Of a stretch of DNA of 64,000 bases, positions 18,855 to 28,062 are shown piece after piece. Under the pieces are notes generated by a model. It saw only the letters and a list, made by a program, of their open reading frames with translations. It was not told the DNA's origin and ran no database searches. Each line of letters begins with the position of its first letter. Within the stretch, counting starts at the first letter, position 1. The position numbers were made by a program, and so were the translations under genes. Source of the stretch: Dyadobacter sp. CY345 (GTDB lineage Bacteria > Bacteroidota > Bacteroidia > Cytophagales > Spirosomataceae); assembly GCF_021502725.1 (NCBI RefSeq), contig NZ_JAKFFS010000001.1, positions 744,001 through 808,000 of the forward strand. Direction: 5' to 3'.

Positions 18855-18936
18855 TCTACCGCCTAAGACATTTAAGGAAAGCTAAGAGAAATGGAAAACA
18901 AACTTAGATGAAACCTTATATGTCTCAGGTGGTAGA
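18855..18936. repeat. 82-base imperfect inverted repeat
   Basis: Outer 23-base arms pair at 20 positions plus one G-T pair (from TCTACCGCCTAAGACAT on the left and ATGTCTCAGGTGGTAGA on the right). A second inner pair CTAAG/CTTAG lies in the loop. No T-run follows on either strand, which argues against a plain terminator. It sits in the convergent gap between the GxxExxY and epimerase genes. Confidence 0.8.
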
Positions 18937-18952
18937 AAAATAGAATGGTAAT

Positions 18953-19816
18953 TTATTCTTTTAAACTTTTGATGTAAGCGATGGTTTGGGGCACTTGTTT
19001 CATAAATGATGGGCTTTCATCTTCTATGAAGTAATGTTTGATTCCGGCTTTTTTGGCGGCTTTCAGTACACCGGGGATATCGATTTGACCTGTTCCTAAG
19101 GCCACATCATTTTCGACCGGAGTTCCTCCCGACAAGTCTCCTTTAACGCCTTTTCGTAAATCTTTTAGGTGCATCAACTTCCAGCGACTACCGTATTTAT
19201 CGAGTAGTTTGACAGGATCCTGACCCGGAAAGACAGTCCACAACACATCCATTTCGAAGGATACGTATTCGGGATTAGTGTTTTTGACGATATAATCGAA
19301 CAGAGTTCCGTCTTCATAAGGGACGAACTCATATCCATGATTATGGTAACAAAGTGTTATACCGTTTTCTTTCAAAATTTTTCCTGCTTTATTAAAATCT
19401 GAGACAGCTTTCTTTGCTGTTTCCAAGTTAAAATTTCCTTTTTCATGAGGAATCCAGGCAACCATCACAAAGTTTGCTCCAAGGATTTTCGCGTTGTCGA
19501 TAGTCTCCTGCGGATTGCTCACCAGCGATTCATATCCCGCGCCAATGGACGGCATTTTGATATTTCTTTTATCCAGTTGCTTTCTCAATTCAGCCGTAGT
19601 CATTCCCTTTTGCGGTCCGCCTTCAAGTTCTGTTATACCGAAAGCCTGAATTGAATCAAGTGTAGCTTCAATGCCTTTTGGAAAACTCGAACGGAAAGTA
19701 TAGGCCTGAGCACCTATTGGTTTGGTATAAAGTGGCTCACCGGATTGTGCGTAGCTGCTGCTTTGAAAGAGTACGAAGGCAATCAGGATATTAGAAAAAT
19801 TTACGATTTTACTCAT
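18953..19816 (-). CDS. exported sugar phosphate isomerase/epimerase-like TIM barrel
   Basis: 287 residues of the AP-endonuclease-2/xylose-isomerase-like superfamily. An N-terminal signal peptide (SNILIAFVLFQSSSYAQS) directs it to the periplasm. Conserved barrel residues appear in CYHNHGYEF, VSFEMDVLW, LMHLKDL and HYFIEDESP (metal-binding His, Glu and Asp positions). Many exported Bacteroidota homologues act on sugars or inositols, so the substrate is open. It stands alone, divergent from nothing close, with the M16 pair behind it on the same strand. Confidence 0.88.
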   Translation of the reverse strand: MSKIVNFSNILIAFVLFQSSSYAQSGEPLYTKPIGAQAYTFRSSFPKGIEATLDSIQAFGITELEGGPQKGMTTAELRKQLDKRNIKMPSIGAGYESLVSNPQETIDNAKILGANFVMVAWIPHEKGNFNLETAKKAVSDFNKAGKILKENGITLCYHNHGYEFVPYEDGTLFDYIVKNTNPEYVSFEMDVLWTVFPGQDPVKLLDKYGSRWKLMHLKDLRKGVKGDLSGGTPVENDVALGTGQIDIPGVLKAAKKAGIKHYFIEDESPSFMKQVPQTIAYIKSLKE

Positions 19817-19926
19817 ATGGTTGAAGTAAGTAGATTAAAATATGACATGTGTTTTGTGCCAGAACGAAAAGAAGCTTTGGCAACAGAAATACTGTATAAA
19901 ATTGACATTCCTGGTATAGATGCAAT

Positions 19927-21303
19927 TTAATACCCGTCTGCCTTAATTTCCTTTTCAGTTATTTCTCCATATTTTTTCACCTGCTCCTTTATTTCGGAAG
20001 CTTTACCCACCATTACAAATTGCAGATTATTTTTCGGGAAATATTGCTGAATGATACTTTTGGCCTGCGCAGTTGTCAAACCATCCACTTTTGCCTGGAA
20101 AGTATTGATAAAGTTTTCATCGAAATTATAAATGAACATATCCGTCAATAATCCTGCAAGTGCTCCGGCAGATTCATAATTTGGCGGAAAATCTCCTTTC
20201 ACATACGATTTTGCGGAGGCTAGCACTTGCTCATCAATACCGGTTTTATGAAGGCTATCAAGAACGCACAGCGCCATATCAATTGCCGGAACCGTTGATG
20301 CGTTTTTTGTAAAAGTGCTAACCACAAACGTTCCTGCCATTTTATACCTGCTAAAACGGCTGCTTGCACCATAGGTGAGTCCTGAATTAACACGAAGTGC
20401 ATCATTAAGCCAAGAGGTAAATCGACCTCCCAAAACGGTGTTCACAACCAAAACAGGAATGTAATCAGGCGAACTATATGGAATTCCTTTTCCGCCAATA
20501 TAAAATGTGGTCTCGCGGGCATCGTCCTTGTTCACCAGAAGTACGCGGCTTTTTTCAAAATTCATATCTGGCACGGCGCGTTTGATCATTCTCGCTTCTG
20601 CTGTTTTCCATCCTCCAAAAAGGGTGCTGATACGCTTCTTCATATCAGCAGTTTTAAAATCACCGACAATTGCAATGGCACCTTTTCCTGTTGTATAATT
20701 GGTCTCGTAAAATTTCTTTACATCCTCAACCGAAGTTTTCTCAACAGTCGATTTTGTGCCAGTCGTTGGATTTGCGTATGGATGTTTATCAAAAATAAAA
20801 CCATTGAAATAATTCCCAATCACGCTGCGAGGGCTTTCCTTTATCTGAGATAATTCCAGCAATGAACGTTGTTTATGCTTCTCAAATTCTGTCGGATCAA
20901 AAACAGGATGCATGATTACCTGCTGTAAAACATCAAATAATTTGTCCTGATCTTTTACTGCAAAAGACGAATAAACGCTCGCACCTTCTTTACCCGCAGC
21001 CGTCGATAAATTTGCCCCGACAAAATCCGTTATTTCTTCAATCTGAGACTTTGTGTATTTTTTTGTGCCAAACACCAAAGCGTCAGCGGTAAGACTTGCA
21101 AGACCATATTGATCGCCGTCGTTTATTGAACCGGCATCAAAAACCGCAGAAAAATTTACCATCGGAACTTCATGTTGTTCCATGAGATAGACAGTAAGTC
21201 CATTTTTGAGTTGAAATTTTTCGTATTTCGGTACTTTAAAACTACCCTGCGCAGATGCGGAAAGCGTTGTCAATGCCAGAAGAAAGAATAGTATATTTTT
21301 CAT
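19927..21303 (-). CDS. M16 peptidase-like protein lacking the zinc site
   Basis: 458 residues with signal peptide (NILFFLLALTTLSASAQG) and the two-domain M16B fold. The position of the HxxEH zinc motif reads YGLASLTADALVFG, so the metal ligands are absent and this is presumably the non-catalytic subunit. The GLTYGASSRFSRY segment, the R/Y substrate-binding region, is kept. It lies directly downstream of the active M16 gene in one transcription unit; such inactive/active pairs form heterodimeric peptidases. Confidence 0.92.
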   Translation of the reverse strand: MKNILFFLLALTTLSASAQGSFKVPKYEKFQLKNGLTVYLMEQHEVPMVNFSAVFDAGSINDGDQYGLASLTADALVFGTKKYTKSQIEEITDFVGANLSTAAGKEGASVYSSFAVKDQDKLFDVLQQVIMHPVFDPTEFEKHKQRSLLELSQIKESPRSVIGNYFNGFIFDKHPYANPTTGTKSTVEKTSVEDVKKFYETNYTTGKGAIAIVGDFKTADMKKRISTLFGGWKTAEARMIKRAVPDMNFEKSRVLLVNKDDARETTFYIGGKGIPYSSPDYIPVLVVNTVLGGRFTSWLNDALRVNSGLTYGASSRFSRYKMAGTFVVSTFTKNASTVPAIDMALCVLDSLHKTGIDEQVLASAKSYVKGDFPPNYESAGALAGLLTDMFIYNFDENFINTFQAKVDGLTTAQAKSIIQQYFPKNNLQFVMVGKASEIKEQVKKYGEITEKEIKADGY

Positions 21304-21341
21304 GCTTAATTTTTAAAAATCGAAGTTTATAAAAAGAAATT

Positions 21342-22664
21342 TCAGGCTTTCTTGTCTGGTAAGAGATATCCAACCGTTCTGTTCCTTTCTGTAAAATATT
21401 TTGTTGCAACCCTCTTGATATCGTCAATGGTTACCTTCTCGTATAGTTTTGGCGCGTCATACATTTTTTTAAAATCACCAAAGAAAACTTCATAAGTTCC
21501 CATGCTGTTTGCCTTCCCGTTAATGGTTTCCATATTCCTGTAAAACTCCATCAGTTTCTGGTTTTTTACTTTTTGCAGCTCATTTTCAGTAACGCCATTT
21601 TTAATAACATTATCGATTTGTGCTAGAATCGATTTTTCCAGATCACCTGCTGAGATACTATCTCCTGCAATCGCATACACATTGAATAATCCAGGATCGA
21701 AATTTTCACTCATAAAGGTATAAACCTGCGAGGCGATCGTGGTATCCATGACCAGCGATTTTACCAAACGGGAGGAATTGCCTGACGTCAGCAAACTGCT
21801 GAACAGATCCAGAGCGTAATAATCCTCGTGACCGGTTTGCGGTGTATGGTAAGACAAAAGGACGTTTGGTGTCGTAATATCTTTATACGTAGTTACGCGA
21901 CGCTCACCATTTTGTTCAGGTTCAACAGTGCGAATTTTAGGGGGTAAACCTCTCGCGGCAATGGGCGCCATATATTGATCTGCCAGCTTACGGACCTGAT
22001 CGACCGTAATATCGCCGACCACTACCACCGTCGCATTGTTAGGTGAATAATAGGTTTTAAAATAATTTTCAAGATCGCTTTGCGTCCAGCTTTTGATATC
22101 TGATTCAAATCCAATCACAGGAAACATATAGGGATGCTCTTGGAATGCAACTGATTGGACAAGCTCACCCAATAACTGATAATTGCTGTTTTCCAGGCCT
22201 GTACTTCTTTCCGATAACACAACGCCGCGCTCGCTTTCCACCATTTTTGGATCGATTGTCAGGTCCGATATTCTGTCTGATTCCAATTTAAAAATTGTCT
22301 CCAAAGCATCTTTCTGAAACCAGTCGGTATATACTGTCACGTTCTCGCTCGTGTAAGCATTATTGGAACCACCGCTGGCCTCCATCACGCGGTCAAATTG
22401 TTTGGGGCCGTAATTTTTGGAACCATTGAACATCATATGTTCGAAGAAATGAGACAAGCCCGTGATGCCATGCACCTCATTTCTCGAACCAACCTTCCAA
22501 AACAAATACATATTGGCATTTGGTATGGAGTGGTCTTCCAGAACCAGGAATTTCATGCCGTTGGCAAGGGTGAATGTTTTAACATCCTCGGATTTGCTTT
22601 GCGCATTGGCCATACCAATACCAGCCATCATCGCTGCTCCGAGCAATAGTTTACGTAGCCTCAT
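21342..22664 (-). CDS. M16 zinc peptidase, active subunit
   Basis: 440 residues with signal peptide (LLLGAAMMAGIGMANAQ). The inverted zinc motif is intact in GLSHFFEHMMFNG (HxxEH), with the distal Glu in ESERGVVLSE. An exported pitrilysin-type peptidase that probably degrades small peptides in a clam-shell chamber together with the inactive partner encoded 38 bases downstream. Confidence 0.94.
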   Translation of the reverse strand: MRLRKLLLGAAMMAGIGMANAQSKSEDVKTFTLANGMKFLVLEDHSIPNANMYLFWKVGSRNEVHGITGLSHFFEHMMFNGSKNYGPKQFDRVMEASGGSNNAYTSENVTVYTDWFQKDALETIFKLESDRISDLTIDPKMVESERGVVLSERSTGLENSNYQLLGELVQSVAFQEHPYMFPVIGFESDIKSWTQSDLENYFKTYYSPNNATVVVVGDITVDQVRKLADQYMAPIAARGLPPKIRTVEPEQNGERRVTTYKDITTPNVLLSYHTPQTGHEDYYALDLFSSLLTSGNSSRLVKSLVMDTTIASQVYTFMSENFDPGLFNVYAIAGDSISAGDLEKSILAQIDNVIKNGVTENELQKVKNQKLMEFYRNMETINGKANSMGTYEVFFGDFKKMYDAPKLYEKVTIDDIKRVATKYFTERNRTVGYLLPDKKA

Positions 22665-22942
22665 ATAGAAATTTCAAAATTTGTTTTGTAATAATAATCA
22701 AAAAACTCAAATGGTAAACTGCAATTTGATGAATGGTAAAGTTTGACTCATTCTGAACTGAGCTTTTGGTAGTTATTTGCAAGTCACTGATAGTTAGTTT
22801 TTTATGCAATTTAGTACGTTAAATAAGTTGCAAAAAATAAACTGCGCCAAGATTGTTACTATCACTGTATTTTGACGTCATTAGTGTTAATATACTGACC
22901 GACAACAAATATTACTTCCACTTACTCATTAATTATTACTTT

Positions 22943-24562
22943 ATGAAAAAACTATTTTTACTTAAAATGCTCTCCTTCGTGGTCTGCATCCTGATGCATT
23001 CCCTGGCTTTCGGTCAAAATAATGCAAACGTAAATTGTCCAAATCCTGCCGGTGGATGTGACACGATTGCGATTGAGCAAAAAATAAGTCCTTGGCGCGT
23101 TGGCGGATTTATTGGGCCCGCCGTAGCGTTTTGCGGCAGATGGTCGAGTACCTTTAATTCGGATAAATACAGAGATAAATCTTTGTTCAATGGAATTGGG
23201 TTTCACGCAGGTTTGAATGCGGATTATTTCTTCAAAGCAAAAGAAAAGAAACAACTAAAATTTGGCGTAGGTGCGGTTGCCGGTTTGCAAATGTTTTTTT
23301 TAAGAAACGACCTGGATGATTTCCTGGGTCGGATCGTTGCGGAATCGGGTTCTACTGGCGCAGTGATAAAAAAAGGTTCTTCCGAGGATAATTATCTGGC
23401 AGTCGGTCCTGTTCTGAGTTATGCATTTGGCAAGAAAACGAGATCACCTTTTATCGAAGCATCTGTCCGTGGCGGTCTTTTCAGGACAACGCCTGCGGCG
23501 ATTTTTGTCTATGACGAGGCGACATCCAATAATATTTATTCTGTCACTGCAACGGATAAGCGCTATCATGCCGGATTTTTGGCTACGTTAGGTCTGTTTT
23601 TCCCAAGTAAAAAAGGGCTTTGGTCCTGGGGGGTAGAAGCAGCGGGATTTAGAACGAAAGTTAATTACATATTCCCTGGCGCGACCATTTACAGTTACCA
23701 ACGTAAACATGGCGGTTTCACAGCCGGACTTGCGTTCCGTCGTAATTTTGTACGTGATATTCCTGTTCCAAAAGCCCCAACTCCACCATTAATTTGCGAA
23801 GTACCTGATCTGGAATTAATGATCAATGGTAAGTCAATTAAAGGTATGATTTTCAGTACACTTGATTCTACAAAAGCAGATAGTATCAACATCAGTTGGA
23901 AAAGCCGCACGATTTTGGATAGTACAAAAAGTGAAACTTTTACAGCTCGTCTGCATCAGCTAAATGGCGGAATGGATACGGTCATCGCGCAAGTTGTTTG
24001 CCAGAAAGAAACAAAGATGGCTTGGCCGGCAGCTTACGTAAATCCGGTTACAGGCCGTCCGGTTGAAGGTCAGTATTATGTTACCGTGCAAAGTCAGCAA
24101 ATTTCTACCTGCGCATCTTGTATCAGTGAACCTAGCACAACGGGTTTTGCGGTTCAAAGTCCTGACACGGTTAAAATCAAAGTTCCGAGTTGCTTCAAAC
24201 AATGCTTCCTGGAAGTTTATGCTTATAAAAAGGTTAAAGTTAAACGCGTTAAATACGGTAAATCGCCAACATCTTGCGTAGGCTGTATCTGTCCGGTTGA
24301 CACGGTTTCGAAAACAATTTCGCAATACCATTTGTTAGGAACTGTTAAAAGAGATGATTGCGACGCATCAAAACTTGATTTGAACAGTGAAATCTCAAAC
24401 ATCAAAATACCAAACTGGGCGACCACGGTATATACTTCGGTTGAAACTGTTGTAGCAGGTGATTGTGAGGGATTAGTGCAAGGCAAAAATAAAATCAATT
24501 ATTCTGCTCCGGTGAAGAAAGGCAAAGTGAGAATATTCAAAAGAGCGTATCAGAAGAAGTAA
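22943..24562 (+). CDS. exported protein with beta-barrel-like N-half and Cys-rich C-half, function unknown
   Basis: 539 residues from MKKLFLLKMLSFVVCILMH, which gives a normal signal peptide ending at AFGQ; an in-frame ATG 30 codons earlier lacks one. Residues of about 45-280 alternate Gly and aromatic residues (GVGAVAGLQMFF, GPVLSYAFGKKTRSPF, FIEASVRGGLF), fitting an outer-membrane barrel. About 310-535 is a soluble region with many cysteines (CASC, CFKQC, CVGCICP) that could form disulfides or bind metal. I do not recognise the family. It ends before a very strong bidirectional terminator. Confidence 0.75.
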   Translation: MKKLFLLKMLSFVVCILMHSLAFGQNNANVNCPNPAGGCDTIAIEQKISPWRVGGFIGPAVAFCGRWSSTFNSDKYRDKSLFNGIGFHAGLNADYFFKAKEKKQLKFGVGAVAGLQMFFLRNDLDDFLGRIVAESGSTGAVIKKGSSEDNYLAVGPVLSYAFGKKTRSPFIEASVRGGLFRTTPAAIFVYDEATSNNIYSVTATDKRYHAGFLATLGLFFPSKKGLWSWGVEAAGFRTKVNYIFPGATIYSYQRKHGGFTAGLAFRRNFVRDIPVPKAPTPPLICEVPDLELMINGKSIKGMIFSTLDSTKADSINISWKSRTILDSTKSETFTARLHQLNGGMDTVIAQVVCQKETKMAWPAAYVNPVTGRPVEGQYYVTVQSQQISTCASCISEPSTTGFAVQSPDTVKIKVPSCFKQCFLEVYAYKKVKVKRVKYGKSPTSCVGCICPVDTVSKTISQYHLLGTVKRDDCDASKLDLNSEISNIKIPNWATTVYTSVETVVAGDCEGLVQGKNKINYSAPVKKGKVRIFKRAYQKK

Positions 24563-24574
24563 AGTTTCTGGGCT

Positions 24575-24626
24575 AGTAAATAATAAAGGGCTTCGCAAAA
24601 TCTTGCGAAGCCCTTTATTATTTACT
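24575..24626. terminator. very strong bidirectional terminator
   Basis: A perfect 24-base stem around the four-base loop AATC, core AAAGGGCTTCGCAA/TTGCGAAGCCCTTT. T-rich sequence follows on the plus strand. It separates two convergent genes and includes the last codons of the minus-strand nuclease. Confidence 0.9.
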
Positions 24627-26319
24627 CTTCTTTGATCCATTTCACACGAACTACCCTGCTTTTTATATCGTGGTTGGCAAAAAAATGCAGCCAGTGAAGT
24701 TGTCTGGAAGACAAATGATCGGTCGGGGATTTTATTTCAATAAATGAATATTCATTTTCGTCCCAGACTAGCAAATCCGGAAAACCGCGTGTGTTTTCAC
24801 GAAGATTGTATGCAATTTCCAGCATGACAGCATGAATTTGCTCGGGTGTCAAAAGCGAAATTAACCGAAGCACAGTTTCAAGCATATCCGGATACCAGCT
24901 GACCAGCACATTCGTCATCCCAAATTTTTCCTGAAATGTTCTTTCCACAATATTTGAAATGGCTTCCCTCGAATCAGCATCTTGCATTCTCGCCAAAAGC
25001 TGCTTTGATCTTTTGAAATAGAAATCCGGAAGGAAAAAATCTGACGGTACCCGTTGCAAGGGATTGTGTATCGCCTTCACGTTTGTGTCGTAAATAATAT
25101 CCCAGAATAGAAGTCCAAAAAGCGATCGCCACGGCTCATTTTCACTGAAAACTGCTTCGGAACCAAGTTCTTGGTAATATTCAATTGCACCTCTTTCAAC
25201 TCTGAAACGGTAAGAAATTGGAATGTCGATGCTGCTTGCGTCTTTCAAAGCTTGGGTTGTCCGTTTGACAGCACGTTTCTTTTTATTAACTATTTTTTCG
25301 TGAAAATCCTGTGAAAAATAACGTTCATCGGCATTCTGCGGACTCTCGGCAATTTCCTCACAAAGTGCCAGAGCCTCTTCAATTTCTCCAAGGTTGTACA
25401 AAAGCCGTACACGCCTTTCGCGCGCTGGTGCATCGTTTGTCAGCTGATAGATCGTCAAAGCCTGTGAAAACATTTTTTTTCGTTCAAGCCAGGCGCTGAC
25501 ACGAAGTATAAAAAGATGGTAGGAGGGGAGTGCTTTTTTGCTCAGGTTTCCGGATACTCCGGTTTGCCAATTCATGAACCAGTCAAAAATTTCTTCGGGA
25601 GGCACTGCATTTTTCAATACATCGAAGGTCTCTTTCATCAAAGAAATCATCAGCGTATCGTCGACGTCTTTCCGGGTATCAAATTGAATTGCTAAATGCT
25701 CTTCATCAAAAGACTGGAAGCGGACATGTCCCAGGTCCCGCACAACAAATTCAGTCATGTCGGCATACCTGTTTCCAAAAAACAGAAATTTCATCATCAT
25801 CACTTCCGCCTCAAAACTGACCTTAACAATCGGCTCTGTTTCCTGGATGATCTCACAAATTGCGTCAAACTCATATTCATGCAAAAGCCACCGGATGAGA
25901 TCTGCCTTACGAATTGATTTCGACGGCATTATTTCCGGTTCCAGAATTTTTGTAAATGCCAGATGTTCAGGTTTTGTGAAAAGATTCATTACCTCTTCAA
26001 ACCGGTCTTCATGAAGTTCGCAGAGCGCCTGAATAAATTCCCTTTCATGCAGCTCGTTTAGCGCCGCCGATATATCGGTAATTTCGGAGTATTTGAGATT
26101 ATTAACCCTGAAAAAAGACTTACTTCTGTTGCTGAACCGAATGAACAAACATTGGGCGTCTTCCGAAAGAGAATTGTAGTTATTTAAAAATGCGAGCTCG
26201 TTTTCATTTAAAATGGATTCGTACATTTTCCGCACAAATTCCAGTACATAACCGAAGTAATCATGGTAATATTTTGGTGGAAGATCCTTTGGGAATTCGT
26301 TAATCTGCACAGTTGTCAA
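24622..26319 (-). CDS. FAN1-like VRR-NUC structure-specific nuclease
   Basis: 565 residues, close to the length of bacterial FAN1 proteins. The N-terminal part (YYHDYFGYVLEFVRKMYE, then ...LFIRFSNRSKSFFRVNNL) resembles the FAN1 SAP-type DNA-binding region. The middle is helical, TPR-like. The C-terminus is a VRR-NUC domain: FPDLLVW (Asp515), SFIEIKSPTDHL (Glu528-x-Lys530), and Gln540 in SSRQLHWLHFF. FAN1 cuts 5' flaps and unhooks DNA interstrand crosslinks with a divalent metal. The assignment rests on motif pattern and domain order; a search would settle whether it is FAN1 proper or a related VRR-NUC family. Confidence 0.85.
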   Translation of the reverse strand: MTTVQINEFPKDLPPKYYHDYFGYVLEFVRKMYESILNENELAFLNNYNSLSEDAQCLFIRFSNRSKSFFRVNNLKYSEITDISAALNELHEREFIQALCELHEDRFEEVMNLFTKPEHLAFTKILEPEIMPSKSIRKADLIRWLLHEYEFDAICEIIQETEPIVKVSFEAEVMMMKFLFFGNRYADMTEFVVRDLGHVRFQSFDEEHLAIQFDTRKDVDDTLMISLMKETFDVLKNAVPPEEIFDWFMNWQTGVSGNLSKKALPSYHLFILRVSAWLERKKMFSQALTIYQLTNDAPARERRVRLLYNLGEIEEALALCEEIAESPQNADERYFSQDFHEKIVNKKKRAVKRTTQALKDASSIDIPISYRFRVERGAIEYYQELGSEAVFSENEPWRSLFGLLFWDIIYDTNVKAIHNPLQRVPSDFFLPDFYFKRSKQLLARMQDADSREAISNIVERTFQEKFGMTNVLVSWYPDMLETVLRLISLLTPEQIHAVMLEIAYNLRENTRGFPDLLVWDENEYSFIEIKSPTDHLSSRQLHWLHFFANHDIKSRVVRVKWIKEE

Positions 26320-26573
26320 TGAAGTATGTTAAGGCTGATCGCCAGTAAACTTTATCCAAATATAACGAGACAACGAATCAAATATTTGTCTGGTCCAATC
26401 TTTTCTCAAACGGTTTCGGATTAATGCTCATATTTAATAAAATACACTATAAGAAGGCATAGTTTTTATGTTTTAAATGTCAATTTATGGAAACATAAAT
26501 AGTATAAATAGGATTTTGACAATACAAACATTGCCCAATTTCGATTAACGTAGTATTTTATATAGAATTGAAT

Positions 26574-26581
26574 TACATTTG
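26574..26581 (+). promoter_or_regulatory. -7 element of the pgk promoter
   Basis: TACATTTG fits the Bacteroidota -7 consensus TAnnTTTG and lies 29 bases before the pgk ATG. I could not place a convincing -33 TTTG at the usual spacing. Confidence 0.45.
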
Positions 26582-26610
26582 TTTCCAATGGAAAATAACT
26601 TTTAGAGCCC

Positions 26611-27801
26611 ATGACAACATTAGATTCGTACAATTTTTCCGGCAAAAAAGCCTTGGTTCGTGTTGATTTTAACGTACCGCTTAATGACAAGTTTGAGATC
26701 ACGGATGATACCCGTATCCGTGCGACCATACCTACCATCAACAAGATTCTTAGTGAAGGAGGATCTGTAATTTTGATGTCCCACCTTGGGCGTCCGAAAG
26801 ATGGGCCAACGGAAAAATATTCTTTAAAACATTTGGTTAACCCTCTGTCGTTAATTTTAGGAAAAACAGTAAAGTTTGCTGATGATTGTATCGGAGCAAG
26901 CGCAACCGAGCTGGCGAAGGATTTACAGCCAGGCGAAGTTTTGCTTTTGGAAAACCTTCGTTTTTACAAAGAAGAAGAAAAAGGAAATGAAGAATTTGCT
27001 GAGAAATTGTCTAAACTAGGAGATGTTTGGGTAATGGATGCGTTCGGAACGGCTCACCGTGCGCACGCTTCTACGGCGGTTATCGGTAAGTTTTTCGCTG
27101 ATAAAGTTTGTGGATATGTAATGCAAGCTGAATTGGATAATGCTGAGCGATTGCTTGAACATTCGGAGCGCCCTTTCACGGCGATCATGGGTGGAGCTAA
27201 AATTTCTGATAAAATTTTGATCATCGAGCGTTTGTTGGATAAGGTTGATAATCTGATTATCGGCGGTGGAATGTCATATACATTTACAAAAGCATTAGGT
27301 GGAAATATAGGAAAATCACTACTCGAAGCAGATAAGATGGATTTAACACTTGAATTACTTGAAAAAGCAAAACAAAAAGGTGTTAATATATTGTTGCCTA
27401 TTGATACGGTTATCGCTGATAAATTCAGTAACGACGCAGAGCGTCAAACAGTACCAGCTGCTGAGATTCCGGCAGAATGGGAAGGTTTGGATATCGGTCC
27501 TGAATCGATCGAATTGTTTAAGGGCATTATCGCTTCCTCAAAAACAGTTCTTTGGAACGGCCCAATGGGTGTTTTTGAATTCCCGAATTTTGCAATCGGT
27601 ACCAATGCAATCGCTGAGGCGGTAGTTGCTGCAACAGAAGAAAATGATGCTTTTTCGTTAATCGGTGGTGGTGATTCAGCTTCTGCTGTGAACAATGCAG
27701 GTTACGGAGATCGCGTTAGTTACGTTTCGACTGGTGGTGGTGCTTTGCTTGAATATATGGAAGGAAAAGTTTTACCTGGCGTTGCTGCTTTGGAAAAATA
27801 A
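26611..27801 (+). CDS. pgk: phosphoglycerate kinase
   Basis: 396 residues, the standard size. It transfers phosphate between 1,3-bisphosphoglycerate and ADP in glycolysis. The signature [13 protein letters not shown] opens the protein; the substrate arginines are in HLGRPKDGP and [18 protein letters not shown] and GPMGVFE are the hinge and nucleotide site, and [16 protein letters not shown] ends the ATP site. Single-gene unit with its own promoter and terminator. Confidence 0.98.
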   Translation: MTTLDSYNFSGKKALVRVDFNVPLNDKFEITDDTRIRATIPTINKILSEGGSVILMSHLGRPKDGPTEKYSLKHLVNPLSLILGKTVKFADDCIGASATELAKDLQPGEVLLLENLRFYKEEEKGNEEFAEKLSKLGDVWVMDAFGTAHRAHASTAVIGKFFADKVCGYVMQAELDNAERLLEHSERPFTAIMGGAKISDKILIIERLLDKVDNLIIGGGMSYTFTKALGGNIGKSLLEADKMDLTLELLEKAKQKGVNILLPIDTVIADKFSNDAERQTVPAAEIPAEWEGLDIGPESIELFKGIIASSKTVLWNGPMGVFEFPNFAIGTNAIAEAVVAATEENDAFSLIGGGDSASAVNNAGYGDRVSYVSTGGGALLEYMEGKVLPGVAALEK

Positions 27802-27814
27802 AATATAATAATGG

Positions 27815-27842
27815 TTAATTGTTAAGGATTAATTGTTAATGA
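27815..27842 (+). repeat. heptad TTAANNN array (4 units)
   Basis: Four 7-base steps (TTAATTG, TTAAGGA, TTAATTG, TTAATGA) just after the pgk stop, of the same type as the arrays at 1.9-2.2 and 54.5-54.7 kb. No opposite-orientation partner was seen here. Confidence 0.8.
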
Positions 27843-27852
27843 TGAAAAAAAT

Positions 27853-27890
27853 GAGAATTAGGTGCTTGTCGCCTGGTTCTCTTTTTTTTG
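27853..27890 (+). terminator. pgk terminator
   Basis: Arms GAGAATTAGG/CCTGGTTCTC pair at ten positions (two G-T) around a 9-base loop, followed by eight or more Ts. Confidence 0.85.
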
Positions 27891-27965
27891 TGTAGGGTGT
27901 ATGCGTTTTACGTATGCATGGAGTCATCCGCAGTCTGAAAGCTGATAGCCGACTGCCGAAAGCAA

Positions 27966-28001
27966 AAAAAAGAAATCCATCCCTCAAATGAAGAATGGAT
28001 T
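27966..28001 (-). terminator. terminator of the outer-membrane receptor gene
   Basis: On the minus strand AATCCATTC pairs with GGATGGATT and is followed by a run of Ts (TTTCTTTTTTTT). It lies about 60 bases after the receptor stop codon. Confidence 0.75.
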
Positions 28002-28062
28002 GTCTGAATTATTAACCTAACTAATTTATAAATAAAGTCACGACCTGACCTGTATTTTCTTC

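Noticed and set aside
19745..19930. 61-codon plus-strand frame between the epimerase and the M16 pair
   Set aside because: Half is antisense to the signal peptide region of the epimerase; no homology or repeat support.
23960..24331. 123-codon frame antisense to the cysteine-rich protein
   Set aside because: Shadow of a long gene with normal codon pattern on the other strand.
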